Source: Agromyces ramosus
GTDB lineage: Bacteria; Actinomycetota; Actinomycetes; Actinomycetales; Microbacteriaceae
Reading direction: 5' to 3'
Assembly: GCF_030817175.1 (NCBI RefSeq)
Contig: NZ_JAUSYY010000001.1
Coordinates: forward strand, 3,658,001 to 3,722,000
DNA length: 64,000 nucleotides
Each line of letters begins with the position of its first letter. Position 1 is the first letter of the stretch. The position numbers were made by a program, and so were the translations under genes. The notes under the pieces were generated by a model. It had not been told where the DNA came from and ran no database searches. It saw nothing but the letters and a program-made list of their open reading frames with translations. Below, in pieces: positions 46,597 through 54,881 of the stretch.

Positions 46597-48234
46597 GTGA
46601 CGCCACTCGATCCGAGACTCCTCCGTCGCTCGCGCGCCGCCCGCGGGTTCCTCGTCGCCGGCGGCGCGCTCGCCGTCGGGCAGGCTGCGGCGATCCTCGC
46701 CTTCGCGTGGGCGCTCGCCTCCCTCGTCGCGGGCGTGATCGATGGCATGCGGATGTCACAGGCGTTGCCACTCCTCGTCGTCCTCGTGGCGGCGGCATCC
46801 GCTCGGGCCCTCACCGCGTGGCTCTGGGACCTCGCGGGTTCAGCGGGGGCGATGCGCGTGAAGGCGGAACTCCGCCGCGATGTCCTCGAGCTGCTCGAAC
46901 GGCGGCCGGGCGGCGTGCCCGGCTTCCCGACCGCCCGCATCGCGACCCTCCTCGGCCCGGGCCTCGACGCGCTCGACGAGTACTTCGGGCGGTATCTCCC
47001 GCAGCTCGTGCTCACGGTCATCGCGACGCCGCTGCTCATCGCCGCGGCGTGGATCGCCGACCCGCTGTCAGGCCTCGTGCTCGTGCTCGTGCTGCCGCTC
47101 ATCCCGGTGTTCATGGCGCTCATCGGCATGGCCACCGAAGCGGTGCAGCGGCGCCAGTGGGAGAGCCTCGCGTCGCTCTCCCGCGGATTCCTCGAGGTGG
47201 TGGGCGGACTCTCGACGCTCGCCGTGTTCGGGCGCGCGGAGCGCCAGACGAGCCGAATCCGCGACGTCACCGACGACTATCGCTCACGCACGATGAAGGT
47301 GCTCCGCATCACGTTCCTCTCGGGGTTCACCCTCGAGCTCGCGGCGAGCCTCTCGGTCGCGCTCGTCGCCGTGTCGATCGGCCTCCGGCTCGTCGGCGGC
47401 GACCTGACGCTCGCGCCGGGGCTCTTCGTGCTCGTGCTCGCACCCGAGGTCTTCGTGCCGCTGCGGAACGTGGGTGCGGCGTTCCACGCCTCAGCGGCCG
47501 GAGTGGCGGCATCGTCGGACGCATTCGATCTGCACGTGGCCGCCGGCGAGTCGGCGGCACCTGCGCCCGGCGATCACGATCGCGGTCCCGACCGGCGAGG
47601 CGCGCGGCACGAAGGGCTCATCGTGCGCGACGTGCGCGTTCGACGCGGGGAGCGCGTCGTGCTCGACGGCTTCGACCTCGAGGCGCGACCGGGGGAACTC
47701 GTTGCGATCACCGGCGAGAGCGGCTCGGGCAAGTCGAGCCTCTTCGCCGCCATCCTCGGTTTCGCCGACTCCGAGGGCGAGCTCCGCCTCGCGGGACGGC
47801 CGCTGCAGCCGGGCGACCGGTCGGCGATCGCGTGGTCGGGGCAGGCTCCGGCGCTCTTCGAGGGGACCATCGCCGAGAACGTGCGCCTGGGCGACGAGCA
47901 CGCCGGCCGCCATCACCTCACTCGCGCGCTGCTGATCGCGGGGGTCGAACTCGATCCCGAGCGGCGCCTCGGCCCAGCGGGCGCCGGCCTCTCGGGCGGG
48001 CAGGCGCAGCGGGTGGCGACGGCACGTGCGATCCACCGGCTGCTCGCCCGCGACGGTCGGCTCCTCCTGCTCGACGAGCCGACATCCGCACAGGACGCCG
48101 ACCGAGAGTCGGAATTCGCCGCACGCCTTCGGCGGCTCACCGATGAGGGCCGCGTGGTCGTCCTCTCGACGCACCGATCGGCGCTGAGCGATGCGGCCGA
48201 TCGATCGATCGAACTGGCGGCGGCGCATGTCTGA
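46597..48234 (+). CDS. cydD: Heterodimeric thiol reductant ABC exporter subunit CydD
   Basis: A 545-residue ABC half-transporter: six-helix membrane domain (residues about 15-300) then an ATPase domain. Walker A is TGESGSGKSSL, the signature LSGGQAQRVATARA, Walker B LLLLDEPTSAQD, and the H-loop STHRS. CydDC exports glutathione or cysteine-type reductants and is needed to assemble cytochrome bd. GTG 46597 begins 2 bp after cydB. It overlaps cydC by 8 bp. Confidence 0.94.
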   Translation: MTPLDPRLLRRSRAARGFLVAGGALAVGQAAAILAFAWALASLVAGVIDGMRMSQALPLLVVLVAAASARALTAWLWDLAGSAGAMRVKAELRRDVLELLERRPGGVPGFPTARIATLLGPGLDALDEYFGRYLPQLVLTVIATPLLIAAAWIADPLSGLVLVLVLPLIPVFMALIGMATEAVQRRQWESLASLSRGFLEVVGGLSTLAVFGRAERQTSRIRDVTDDYRSRTMKVLRITFLSGFTLELAASLSVALVAVSIGLRLVGGDLTLAPGLFVLVLAPEVFVPLRNVGAAFHASAAGVAASSDAFDLHVAAGESAAPAPGDHDRGPDRRGARHEGLIVRDVRVRRGERVVLDGFDLEARPGELVAITGESGSGKSSLFAAILGFADSEGELRLAGRPLQPGDRSAIAWSGQAPALFEGTIAENVRLGDEHAGRHHLTRALLIAGVELDPERRLGPAGAGLSGGQAQRVATARAIHRLLARDGRLLLLDEPTSAQDADRESEFAARLRRLTDEGRVVVLSTHRSALSDAADRSIELAAAHV

Positions 48235-49976
48235 TCCGACCCGCGCGATGCTTCGCACCGCGATCCCTCCCTTCCGGCGGCTCCTGCCCTCGGTGGTGCT
48301 CGGCGTCGCCTCTGCGGGTTCGAGCGTGGCGCTGCTCGCCTGCGCGGCCTGGCTCATCGCGCGCGCGGCCGAGCAGCCGCCGGTGCTCTACCTCTCGCTC
48401 GGCATCGTCGGTGTTCGGGCCTTCGCACTCGGGCGAGCCGTCTTCCGGTACCTCGAGCGGCTGACCGGCCACGACGCCTCCTTCCGTCAGCTCGCCGCCA
48501 TTCGCGCGGGCATCTTCGAACGGATGCTCCCGCTCGCGCCCGACGGCCTCGCCGCGAGTCGCCGGGGCGACCTGCTCACGCGCTTCGTCGACGATGTCGA
48601 CGAGCTGCAGAACGTGCCCCTCCGGGTCGTGCAACCGATCGTGAGCGCGGTCATCGTCCTCGCGCTGGCGGTCGTCGGCATCGCGGTGCTCGCTCCTGCG
48701 GCGGCCGTACCGGTGCTCGCCTGTCTCGTCGCCGGCATCGGGGCGGCCCTCGTCGTGCAGCATCGCTCCGCCGGCCGGGCGCAGCGACGGCTCGCGCTGC
48801 TGCGCGGCGAGTTGCAGGCGGCGATCGTCGAGCACGTGCAGGCGCTCGACGTGCTCGTCGCGTTCGATGCGGCGGACACCCGGCGCCGGCGCATCGAGCA
48901 ACTGGGCGAGCGGCTCGCACGAGCCACGCGCTCGAGGGCCGCCGCGACGGGCGTGGCATCCGCCGCCATGACGGCCGTCGGGGGCATCGCCGTCGCGGCG
49001 AGTCTCACTGCGGCAGTGCCGCTCCTCGAGGCGGAACGCATCTCGGGGCCGGTCTTCGCGGTGCTCTGCCTCGTGCCGCTCGCGATCGCCGAGGTCGCAT
49101 CGGCCGTGCCCCTCGCCGTCAGCGCGTACCGCCAGGCGCGGCCGAGCGCCGAACGCGTCGCGACTGCGGTGCCGGCGCTGCTGCCTGCCGGCATCCCGAC
49201 GCGGCCCGTGGTACCCACCGAGCTCGCGTCGACGCCGGCGCACCCGCCCGCGATCGTACTGGGCGGCGTCCGCGCGGAATGGCCGGCTCTGGCCGGGGCG
49301 GCCGTCCTCGAACGCCCGGTGCCGCACGTCGATGGGCCGCACTCCGCCGGACTCGACGGCCTCGACCTCGCGCTCGCGCCGGGGGAGCGGGTGCTCGTGC
49401 GGGGCGGATCCGGGGCGGGCAAGACCACGCTCGCGCACGTCCTCGTGCGGTTCCTCGACTACGCGGGCTCCTACCGCCTCGACGGGGTCGAAGCGGCGAC
49501 CCCTCGAACCTGCGGCCGTGCGCCGGCTCGTCGGACTCGTCGAGCAGAGCCCATGGCTCTTCGACGAGAGCGTTCGCCAGAACCTGCTCTTCGCCCGCGA
49601 GTCCGCGAGCGACGAGGAGCTCCTCGACGTGCTCGATCGGGTGGGCCTGCTCGAGTGGGTCGGCGAGCGCGGCGGACTCGACGCGAAGGTCGGCGAGCGT
49701 GGCGCGCTCGTCTCGGGCGGACAGGCGCAGCGCATCGCGCTCGCCCGAGCGATGCTCGCCGAGTTCCCGGTGCTCGTCCTCGATGAGCCCACGGCGAACG
49801 TCGACCCGGCACGCGCCGACGCGCTGGTGCGCGAGCTGATGCACTCGGCGAGCCGCTCGGGCGGCACGGTGGTGCTCATCTCCCACGCGCCCGTCGACGA
49901 GTCGCTCGTCGACCGGGTCGTGACGATCGAGGCGGGTCGAGCCACGACCGACCGGGAGCCCGTGGCCGCGTCCTAG
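48227..49976 (+). pseudogene. cydC: CydC exporter subunit with an apparent 1-bp frameshift
   Basis: ATG 48227 opens a second ABC half-transporter with a six-helix membrane domain and Walker A GGSGAGKTT. The frame breaks at the CCCC run 49500-49503. Reading on without a shift gives Arg-rich nonsense to 49786. Dropping one C restores ATLEPAAVRRLVGLVEQSPW and the whole rest of the ATPase: signature SGGQAQRIALARA, Walker B VLVLDEPTANVD and H-loop ISHAP, ending at 49976. All motifs are intact outside the single base, so a sequencing error, a very recent mutation, or programmed frameshifting are the options. The restored product would be about 582 residues, normal for CydC. Confidence 0.85.
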
Positions 49977-49979
49977 GCT
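49974..49979 (+). promoter_or_regulatory. -10 box, leaderless aminodeoxychorismate synthase-like mRNA
   Basis: TAGGCT ends 6 nt before ATG 49986 and overlaps the end of cydC. The spacing fits a leaderless start. Confidence 0.5.
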
Positions 49980-49985
49980 GAGAGG

Positions 49986-51449
49986 ATGCCGCGCGCCATC
50001 CGTAGCCGACCCCTGCCGGAGTGGCGGGACCCCGAGGCCGTCTTCAGCGCCCGGTACGCCGACACCGCATACGCGGTGTGGCTCGACGGGGGCACGGATG
50101 CCACGTCGGGGGTCAGCTTCATCGCCTCCGCGCACGCCGGCACCGAGTTCGTGACCGCAGACGCGGCACAGGGCACGGTGACCCGCAGCAGGCCCTTGCG
50201 TGGCGAACCGGGCGAGGCGACGCTCGCGGCATCCGTGTTCGACATCCTGGCCGAGCGCATCACGCGTGATCCATCCGCGGAGGGCGCGCCCGAGACGACC
50301 GGCCCCCTCGGCTGGATCGGCTGGTTCGGCTACGAACTCGGTGCGCAGTTGAACGACGTGCCGGCTGACGATGCCGAGACTCCGGATGCCGCATTCCTCT
50401 TCATCGATCGCGGCATCCTCTTCGACCACGGCTCGCGCACGGTGAGCCTCGTGTGGCTCGACGGCGGTGAGGCGCATGCCCCGAGCCCCCACGCCGAGCC
50501 CGACGCCGAGGCGTGGGCCGACGAACTCGCGTCAGCGCTCGTGTCGATGGCCGACACCGCGGTGTCGACGGCAGCCGACGCCCGCCCGCGGAATGCGCCC
50601 GCAGCGCCACCCGCGGTCCGCTGGCGCCACGACGCGGCGACGTACGCCGCCCTCATCGCCGCATGCCAGGCCGCGATCGTGCGTGGCGACGCCTACCAGC
50701 TGTGCCTCACGAATCGGGTCGACGTCGCGGTGCGGCCAGACCCCGCCACGACCTACCTCGCGGTGCGGGCGTCGAGTCCGAGTCACCACGGCGGGTACCT
50801 GCGCTTCGGCGGCTTCGCCCTGCTGAGCGCCTCACCCGAGCAGTTCCTCCACGTCGAGCCGGGCGGCATCGTGTCGACGAAGCCGATGAAGGGCACGCGC
50901 CCCCGCTCTGCCGATCCGGCGGTCGACCTGGCCCTGCGGCGCGAGCTCCTCGAGAGCGAGAAGGAGCGCGCCGAGAACCTGATGATCGTCGATCTCATGC
51001 GAAACGACCTCGGCCGCATCGCGGAGCTCGGCACGGTGAGCGTGCCGAGTCTGCTCGAAGTGGAGGAGTACGCGCACGTGCACCAGCTCGTCTCGACGGT
51101 GCAGGCCCGGATCCGTCATCCGCTGACCGCACTCGACGTCGTGCAGGCGGCGTTCCCGGCCGGCTCGATGACGGGAGCCCCCAAGCGCAGTGCGATGACG
51201 ATCCTGCACGAACTGGAGCAGGGGCCCCGAGGGGTCTACTCGGGCGCGTTCGGCTACCTCGGCATCGACGGCACCGCCGACCTCGCCATGGTCATCCGAT
51301 CGATCGTGCTGACCCCGCAGGGTGCCAGCATCGGCACGGGCGGGGGCATCACCGCGCTCTCGATCGCCGAGGAGGAGATCGAGGAGACCCGGGTGAAGGC
51401 CCGGGCGCTGCTCGAGGTGCTCGGCGCGGCGACGCCCGCCGCGGAGTGA
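49986..51449 (+). CDS. Aminodeoxychorismate synthase component I (PabB-like)
   Basis: A 487-residue chorismate-binding enzyme. The C-terminal ~270 residues hold the fold, with AYQLCLTNRVDV, SASPEQFL, the STKPMKGTRPR motif, ERAENLMIVDLMRNDLGR, FPAGSMTGAPK, RGVYSGAFGYL and GIGGG-like IGTGGGI. The lysine in KGTRPR is typical of PabB (4-amino-4-deoxychorismate, folate route), whereas anthranilate synthases carry alanine there. No amidotransferase partner or lyase is adjacent. Confidence 0.87.
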   Translation: MPRAIRSRPLPEWRDPEAVFSARYADTAYAVWLDGGTDATSGVSFIASAHAGTEFVTADAAQGTVTRSRPLRGEPGEATLAASVFDILAERITRDPSAEGAPETTGPLGWIGWFGYELGAQLNDVPADDAETPDAAFLFIDRGILFDHGSRTVSLVWLDGGEAHAPSPHAEPDAEAWADELASALVSMADTAVSTAADARPRNAPAAPPAVRWRHDAATYAALIAACQAAIVRGDAYQLCLTNRVDVAVRPDPATTYLAVRASSPSHHGGYLRFGGFALLSASPEQFLHVEPGGIVSTKPMKGTRPRSADPAVDLALRRELLESEKERAENLMIVDLMRNDLGRIAELGTVSVPSLLEVEEYAHVHQLVSTVQARIRHPLTALDVVQAAFPAGSMTGAPKRSAMTILHELEQGPRGVYSGAFGYLGIDGTADLAMVIRSIVLTPQGASIGTGGGITALSIAEEEIEETRVKARALLEVLGAATPAAE

Positions 51450-51450
51450 G

Positions 51451-51456
51451 TAGGCT
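51451..51456 (+). promoter_or_regulatory. Candidate -10 box for leuS
   Basis: TAGGCT lies 80 nt before GTG 51537, leaving a leader of about 75 nt. No T-box or leucine leader peptide was recognised in that leader. Confidence 0.4.
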
Positions 51457-51536
51457 GGATACCCGAGTGCGCCTCGTTGCGGCGCGCCCGGAAATCCCGC
51501 GGAGCGAGCCCCGCAAGCGAAACGATTGAGAGTCAC

Positions 51537-54110
51537 GTGGCACACGACCAGGACCCTGCGCACGCCGATGCCGGCGCGTACGACTTCGCCGCGATCCAGG
51601 CGAAGTGGCTTCCCGTGTGGGACGAGCTCCAGCAGTTCCGCGCGGGCCAGCCGGGCGACACGAGGCCGCGCAAGTACATCCTCGACATGTTCCCGTACCC
51701 CTCGGGCGACCTGCACATGGGGCATGCCGAGGCGTTCGGCTACGGCGACACCGTCGCCCGCTACTGGCGCCACCAGGGCTTCGATGTGCTGCACCCCGTC
51801 GGATGGGACTCGTTCGGGCTGCCGGCCGAGAACGCCGCGATCAAGCGCGGAATCGACCCGCGTGGCTGGACCTACGAGAACATCGAGCAGCAGAAGCGCT
51901 CGTTCCGCCAGTACGCCCCGTCGTTCGACTGGTCTCGCGAGCTGCACACGAGCGACCCCGAGTACTACAAGTGGAACCAGTGGCTGTTCCTGAAGCTCCA
52001 CGAGAAGGGCATCGCCTATCGCAAGGCGGGCCTGGTCAACTGGTGCCCGAACGACCAGACCGTGCTCGCGAACGAGCAGGTCATCGACGGTCACTGCGAG
52101 CGTTGCGGCTTCGTCGTCACGAAGAAGGCCCTGACGCAGTGGTACTTCCGCGTCACCGACTACGCCGACCGGCTGCTCGACGACCTGAACCAGCTCGAGG
52201 GCGCGTGGCCGTCGAAGGTCATCTCCATGCAGCGCAACTGGATCGGCCGCTCCTCGGGCGCCGACGTCGAGTTCGTGATCGAGGGCCGTGACGAACGCAT
52301 CTCCGTGTTCACGACCCGGCCCGACACGCTCTACGGCGCGACCTTCATGGTCGTGGCGCCCGACTCCGAGCTCGCGGCCGAGCTCGCGGCCGGGGCATCC
52401 GACGAGGTGCAGGCCCGCTTCACCGACTACCTCGACTCCGTCCGCTCTGAGAGCGACATCGATCGCCTCTCCACCGACCGCCCGAAGACCGGCATCTTCC
52501 TCGAGCGGTACGCGATCAACCCGGTGAACGGTGAGCGTCTGCCGATCTGGGCGGCCGACTACGTGCTCGCCGACTACGGCCACGGCGCGATCATGGCCGT
52601 GCCGGCGCACGACCAGCGCGACCTCGACTTCGCGCGCGCCTTCGGTCTGCCGGTGCGCATCGTGGTCGACACGAACGCCCCCGTCACCGGCGTGATCCCC
52701 GTGATCGCCCTCGATGAGCACGGCGCACCGATGCTGCCCGACGAGCCCTCGCCGCTCGACCCGGCGACCACCGGCATCGCCCTCGCCGGCGAGGGTCGGC
52801 TCGTCAACTCCGGACCGCTCGACGGACTCTCGAAGTCCAACGCGATCCGCCGTGTCATCGAACTGCTCGCCGAGCGGGGGCTCGGCCGTGCCTCGAAGAA
52901 CTTCCGGCTGCGCGACTGGCTCATCTCGCGCCAGCGCTATTGGGGCACGCCGATCCCGATCATCCACTGCTCCGAGTGCGGTGAGGTGCCGGTTCCCGAG
53001 TCCGAGCTGCCGGTGCAGCTGCCGGATGCCGCGGGCCTCGACCTGAAGCCGAAGGGTGCGAGCCCGCTCGGTGCCGCCGAAGACTGGGTGAACGTCGCCT
53101 GCCCGAAGTGCGGTGGCGACGCGCGACGCGACTCCGACACCATGGACACGTTCGTCGACAGCTCCTGGTACTACCTGCGGTACCTGAACCCGAACGACGA
53201 CACGAAGCCGTTCGACCCGGCCGAGGCTGAGAAGTGGGCGCCCGTCGATCAGTACGTCGGCGGCGTGGAGCACGCGATCCTGCACCTGCTGTACTCGCGC
53301 TTCATCACGAAGGTGCTGTTCGACCTCGGCTACCTGAGCTTCACCGAGCCGTTCACCTCCCTGCTCAACCAGGGCATGGTCATCATGGACGGCACGAAGA
53401 TGTCGAAGTCGAAGGGCAACCTCGTCGAGTTCGCGGGCGAGCTGTCGGCGCACGGTGCCGACGCGCTGCGGGTCACCCTCGCGTTCGCGGGGCCGCCCGA
53501 AGACGACATCGACTGGGCGGATGTCTCGCCGGTCGGTTCGGCGAAGTTCCTCGCTCGCGCGTGGCGCATCTCGGGCGAGGTCGCCTCGAGCCCCGACGTC
53601 GAGTGGAAGACCGGCGACGTGGCCCTCCGCCGCGTGACGCACCGACTGCTCGCCGATGCTCCCGGGCTCATCGAGGCGTTCAAGTTCAACGTCGTCGTGG
53701 CGCGCCTGATGGAGCTCGTGAATGCGACGCGCAAGACGATCGACTCGGGGGCCGGTGCCGCGGATGCCGCGGTGCGCGAGGCATCCGAGGTCACGGCCAT
53801 GATCCTCGACCTCTTCGCCCCGTACACCGCGGAAGACATGTGGCAGCGTCTCGGCTACGAGCCGTCGGTCTCGCTCGTCACGTGGCGCAAGGCCGACCCG
53901 GCGCTCCTCGTCGAGGACTCGGTCACCGCCATCGTGCAGGTCGACGGCAAGGTGCGCGATCGGCTGGAGGTCTCGCCGAAGGTGTCGGGCGATGAGCTCG
54001 AGGCGCTCGCCCGCTCGTCGGCGGCCGTCGTGCGAGCCCTCGGCGACCGTGAGGTCGTGAACGTCATCGTGCGTGCGCCGCGGCTCGTGAACATCGCCAC
54101 GAAGGCCTGA
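51537..54110 (+). CDS. leuS: Leucyl-tRNA synthetase
   Basis: An 857-residue class I synthetase charging tRNA-Leu. The HIGH-type motif is HMGH in [20 protein letters not shown], the editing CP1 domain spans about residues 220-420 ([19 protein letters not shown]), and KMSKS is in [11 protein letters not shown]. The anticodon-binding domain and C-terminal extension follow. GTG 51537 gives the expected N-terminus. An upstream frame to 51477 is judged non-coding. Confidence 0.97.
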   Translation: MAHDQDPAHADAGAYDFAAIQAKWLPVWDELQQFRAGQPGDTRPRKYILDMFPYPSGDLHMGHAEAFGYGDTVARYWRHQGFDVLHPVGWDSFGLPAENAAIKRGIDPRGWTYENIEQQKRSFRQYAPSFDWSRELHTSDPEYYKWNQWLFLKLHEKGIAYRKAGLVNWCPNDQTVLANEQVIDGHCERCGFVVTKKALTQWYFRVTDYADRLLDDLNQLEGAWPSKVISMQRNWIGRSSGADVEFVIEGRDERISVFTTRPDTLYGATFMVVAPDSELAAELAAGASDEVQARFTDYLDSVRSESDIDRLSTDRPKTGIFLERYAINPVNGERLPIWAADYVLADYGHGAIMAVPAHDQRDLDFARAFGLPVRIVVDTNAPVTGVIPVIALDEHGAPMLPDEPSPLDPATTGIALAGEGRLVNSGPLDGLSKSNAIRRVIELLAERGLGRASKNFRLRDWLISRQRYWGTPIPIIHCSECGEVPVPESELPVQLPDAAGLDLKPKGASPLGAAEDWVNVACPKCGGDARRDSDTMDTFVDSSWYYLRYLNPNDDTKPFDPAEAEKWAPVDQYVGGVEHAILHLLYSRFITKVLFDLGYLSFTEPFTSLLNQGMVIMDGTKMSKSKGNLVEFAGELSAHGADALRVTLAFAGPPEDDIDWADVSPVGSAKFLARAWRISGEVASSPDVEWKTGDVALRRVTHRLLADAPGLIEAFKFNVVVARLMELVNATRKTIDSGAGAADAAVREASEVTAMILDLFAPYTAEDMWQRLGYEPSVSLVTWRKADPALLVEDSVTAIVQVDGKVRDRLEVSPKVSGDELEALARSSAAVVRALGDREVVNVIVRAPRLVNIATKA

Positions 54111-54133
54111 CGACTCCTCCTCAACACCGCCCG

Positions 54134-54155
54134 GCGGCACTGCTGCTCGTGCCGC
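54134..54155 (+). terminator. Possible terminator hairpin after leuS
   Basis: GCGGCAC and GTGCCGC pair perfectly around an 8-nt loop in the 93-bp leuS-comEA gap. No T run follows, so the function is uncertain. Confidence 0.35.
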
Positions 54156-54191
54156 GGCGGTGCCGAGCTGATTCGGGGCACGGCGCTCGCA

Positions 54192-54197
54192 TAGCGT
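54192..54197 (+). promoter_or_regulatory. -10 box, leaderless comEA mRNA
   Basis: TAGCGT ends 6 nt before GTG 54204 with no Shine-Dalgarno. Transcription would start at the initiation codon. Confidence 0.5.
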
Positions 54198-54203
54198 GCG
54201 AGC

Positions 54204-54881
54204 GTGACTGCGTCCCGTGATCCCGATCCTCTCGACGGGCTCGACCCCACGGCTCGGCGCGCGAAACCCCGCGTGCGCATCGCCGTCGGCGCGGCGGTCG
54301 TGCTGTTCATCACCGCGGTCGCGGTCGCCGCGATGCTCTCGTTCAGCGCAGGCGGCGGTGGCGAGCAGACGCTGATCGACGGGTCGGCGACCGAACTGCC
54401 CGCGACCGCCGCGCCCGATGCCGTGACGGTCGACGGCTCGCCGGTGCTCGTGCACGTGCTCGGTGCCGTCGTGAAGCCGGGCCTCGTCCAGCTCGACGCC
54501 GGGGCGAGGGTCGTCGACGCGGTCGCGGCCGCTGGCGGGTTCACCGCCGACGCCGACCCCGCCGGGGTGAACCTCGCCCGTCCGATCGTCGACGGCGAGC
54601 AACTCGTGGTGTTCGCCGTCGGGCAGGCGCCCGCGCCCGCGCCAGCGCCGGCACCCGGACAGGCACCTGGCGGCGCGGTCGGCGCCGACGGCATCGTGCA
54701 CCTGAACGCGGCGGATGTCGCGGCACTCGACACCCTTCCGCGCATCGGCCCGGCACTCGCGCAGCGCATCATCGACTGGCGCGAGGCGAACGGTCCGTTC
54801 ACGAGCGTCGACCAGCTCCTCGAGGTCACGGGAATCGGCGACGCGGTCTTCGGCGGCCTCGCCGACCGGGTGGCGCTCTGA
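54204..54881 (+). CDS. comEA: ComEA-family DNA-binding protein
   Basis: A 225-residue membrane-anchored DNA receptor. One helix lies at about residues 31-50. An SLBB domain follows (VLVHVLGAVVKPGLVQLDAGARVVDAVAAAGG), then an Ala/Pro linker. A C-terminal helix-hairpin-helix pair (HLNAADVAALDTLPRIGPALAQRIIDWREANGPF..LLEVTGIGDAVF) binds DNA. It precedes comEC with overlapping stop and start. The pair suggests DNA uptake capacity, although competence has rarely been shown in this family. Confidence 0.93.
   Translation: MTASRDPDPLDGLDPTARRAKPRVRIAVGAAVVLFITAVAVAAMLSFSAGGGGEQTLIDGSATELPATAAPDAVTVDGSPVLVHVLGAVVKPGLVQLDAGARVVDAVAAAGGFTADADPAGVNLARPIVDGEQLVVFAVGQAPAPAPAPAPGQAPGGAVGADGIVHLNAADVAALDTLPRIGPALAQRIIDWREANGPFTSVDQLLEVTGIGDAVFGGLADRVAL

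Noticed and set aside
51450..51536. A T-box or leucine attenuator before leuS
   Set aside because: The leader is about 75 nt, too short for a T-box, with no run of leucine codons or terminator/antiterminator pair.
50832..54701. A very long open frame on the minus strand across the PabB-like gene and leuS, and similar ones at 11671-14946 and 32279-34030
   Set aside because: They lie antisense to genes with full family motifs and read Arg/Gly/His-rich strings with no recognisable domain. Long antisense frames are expected at this GC content.
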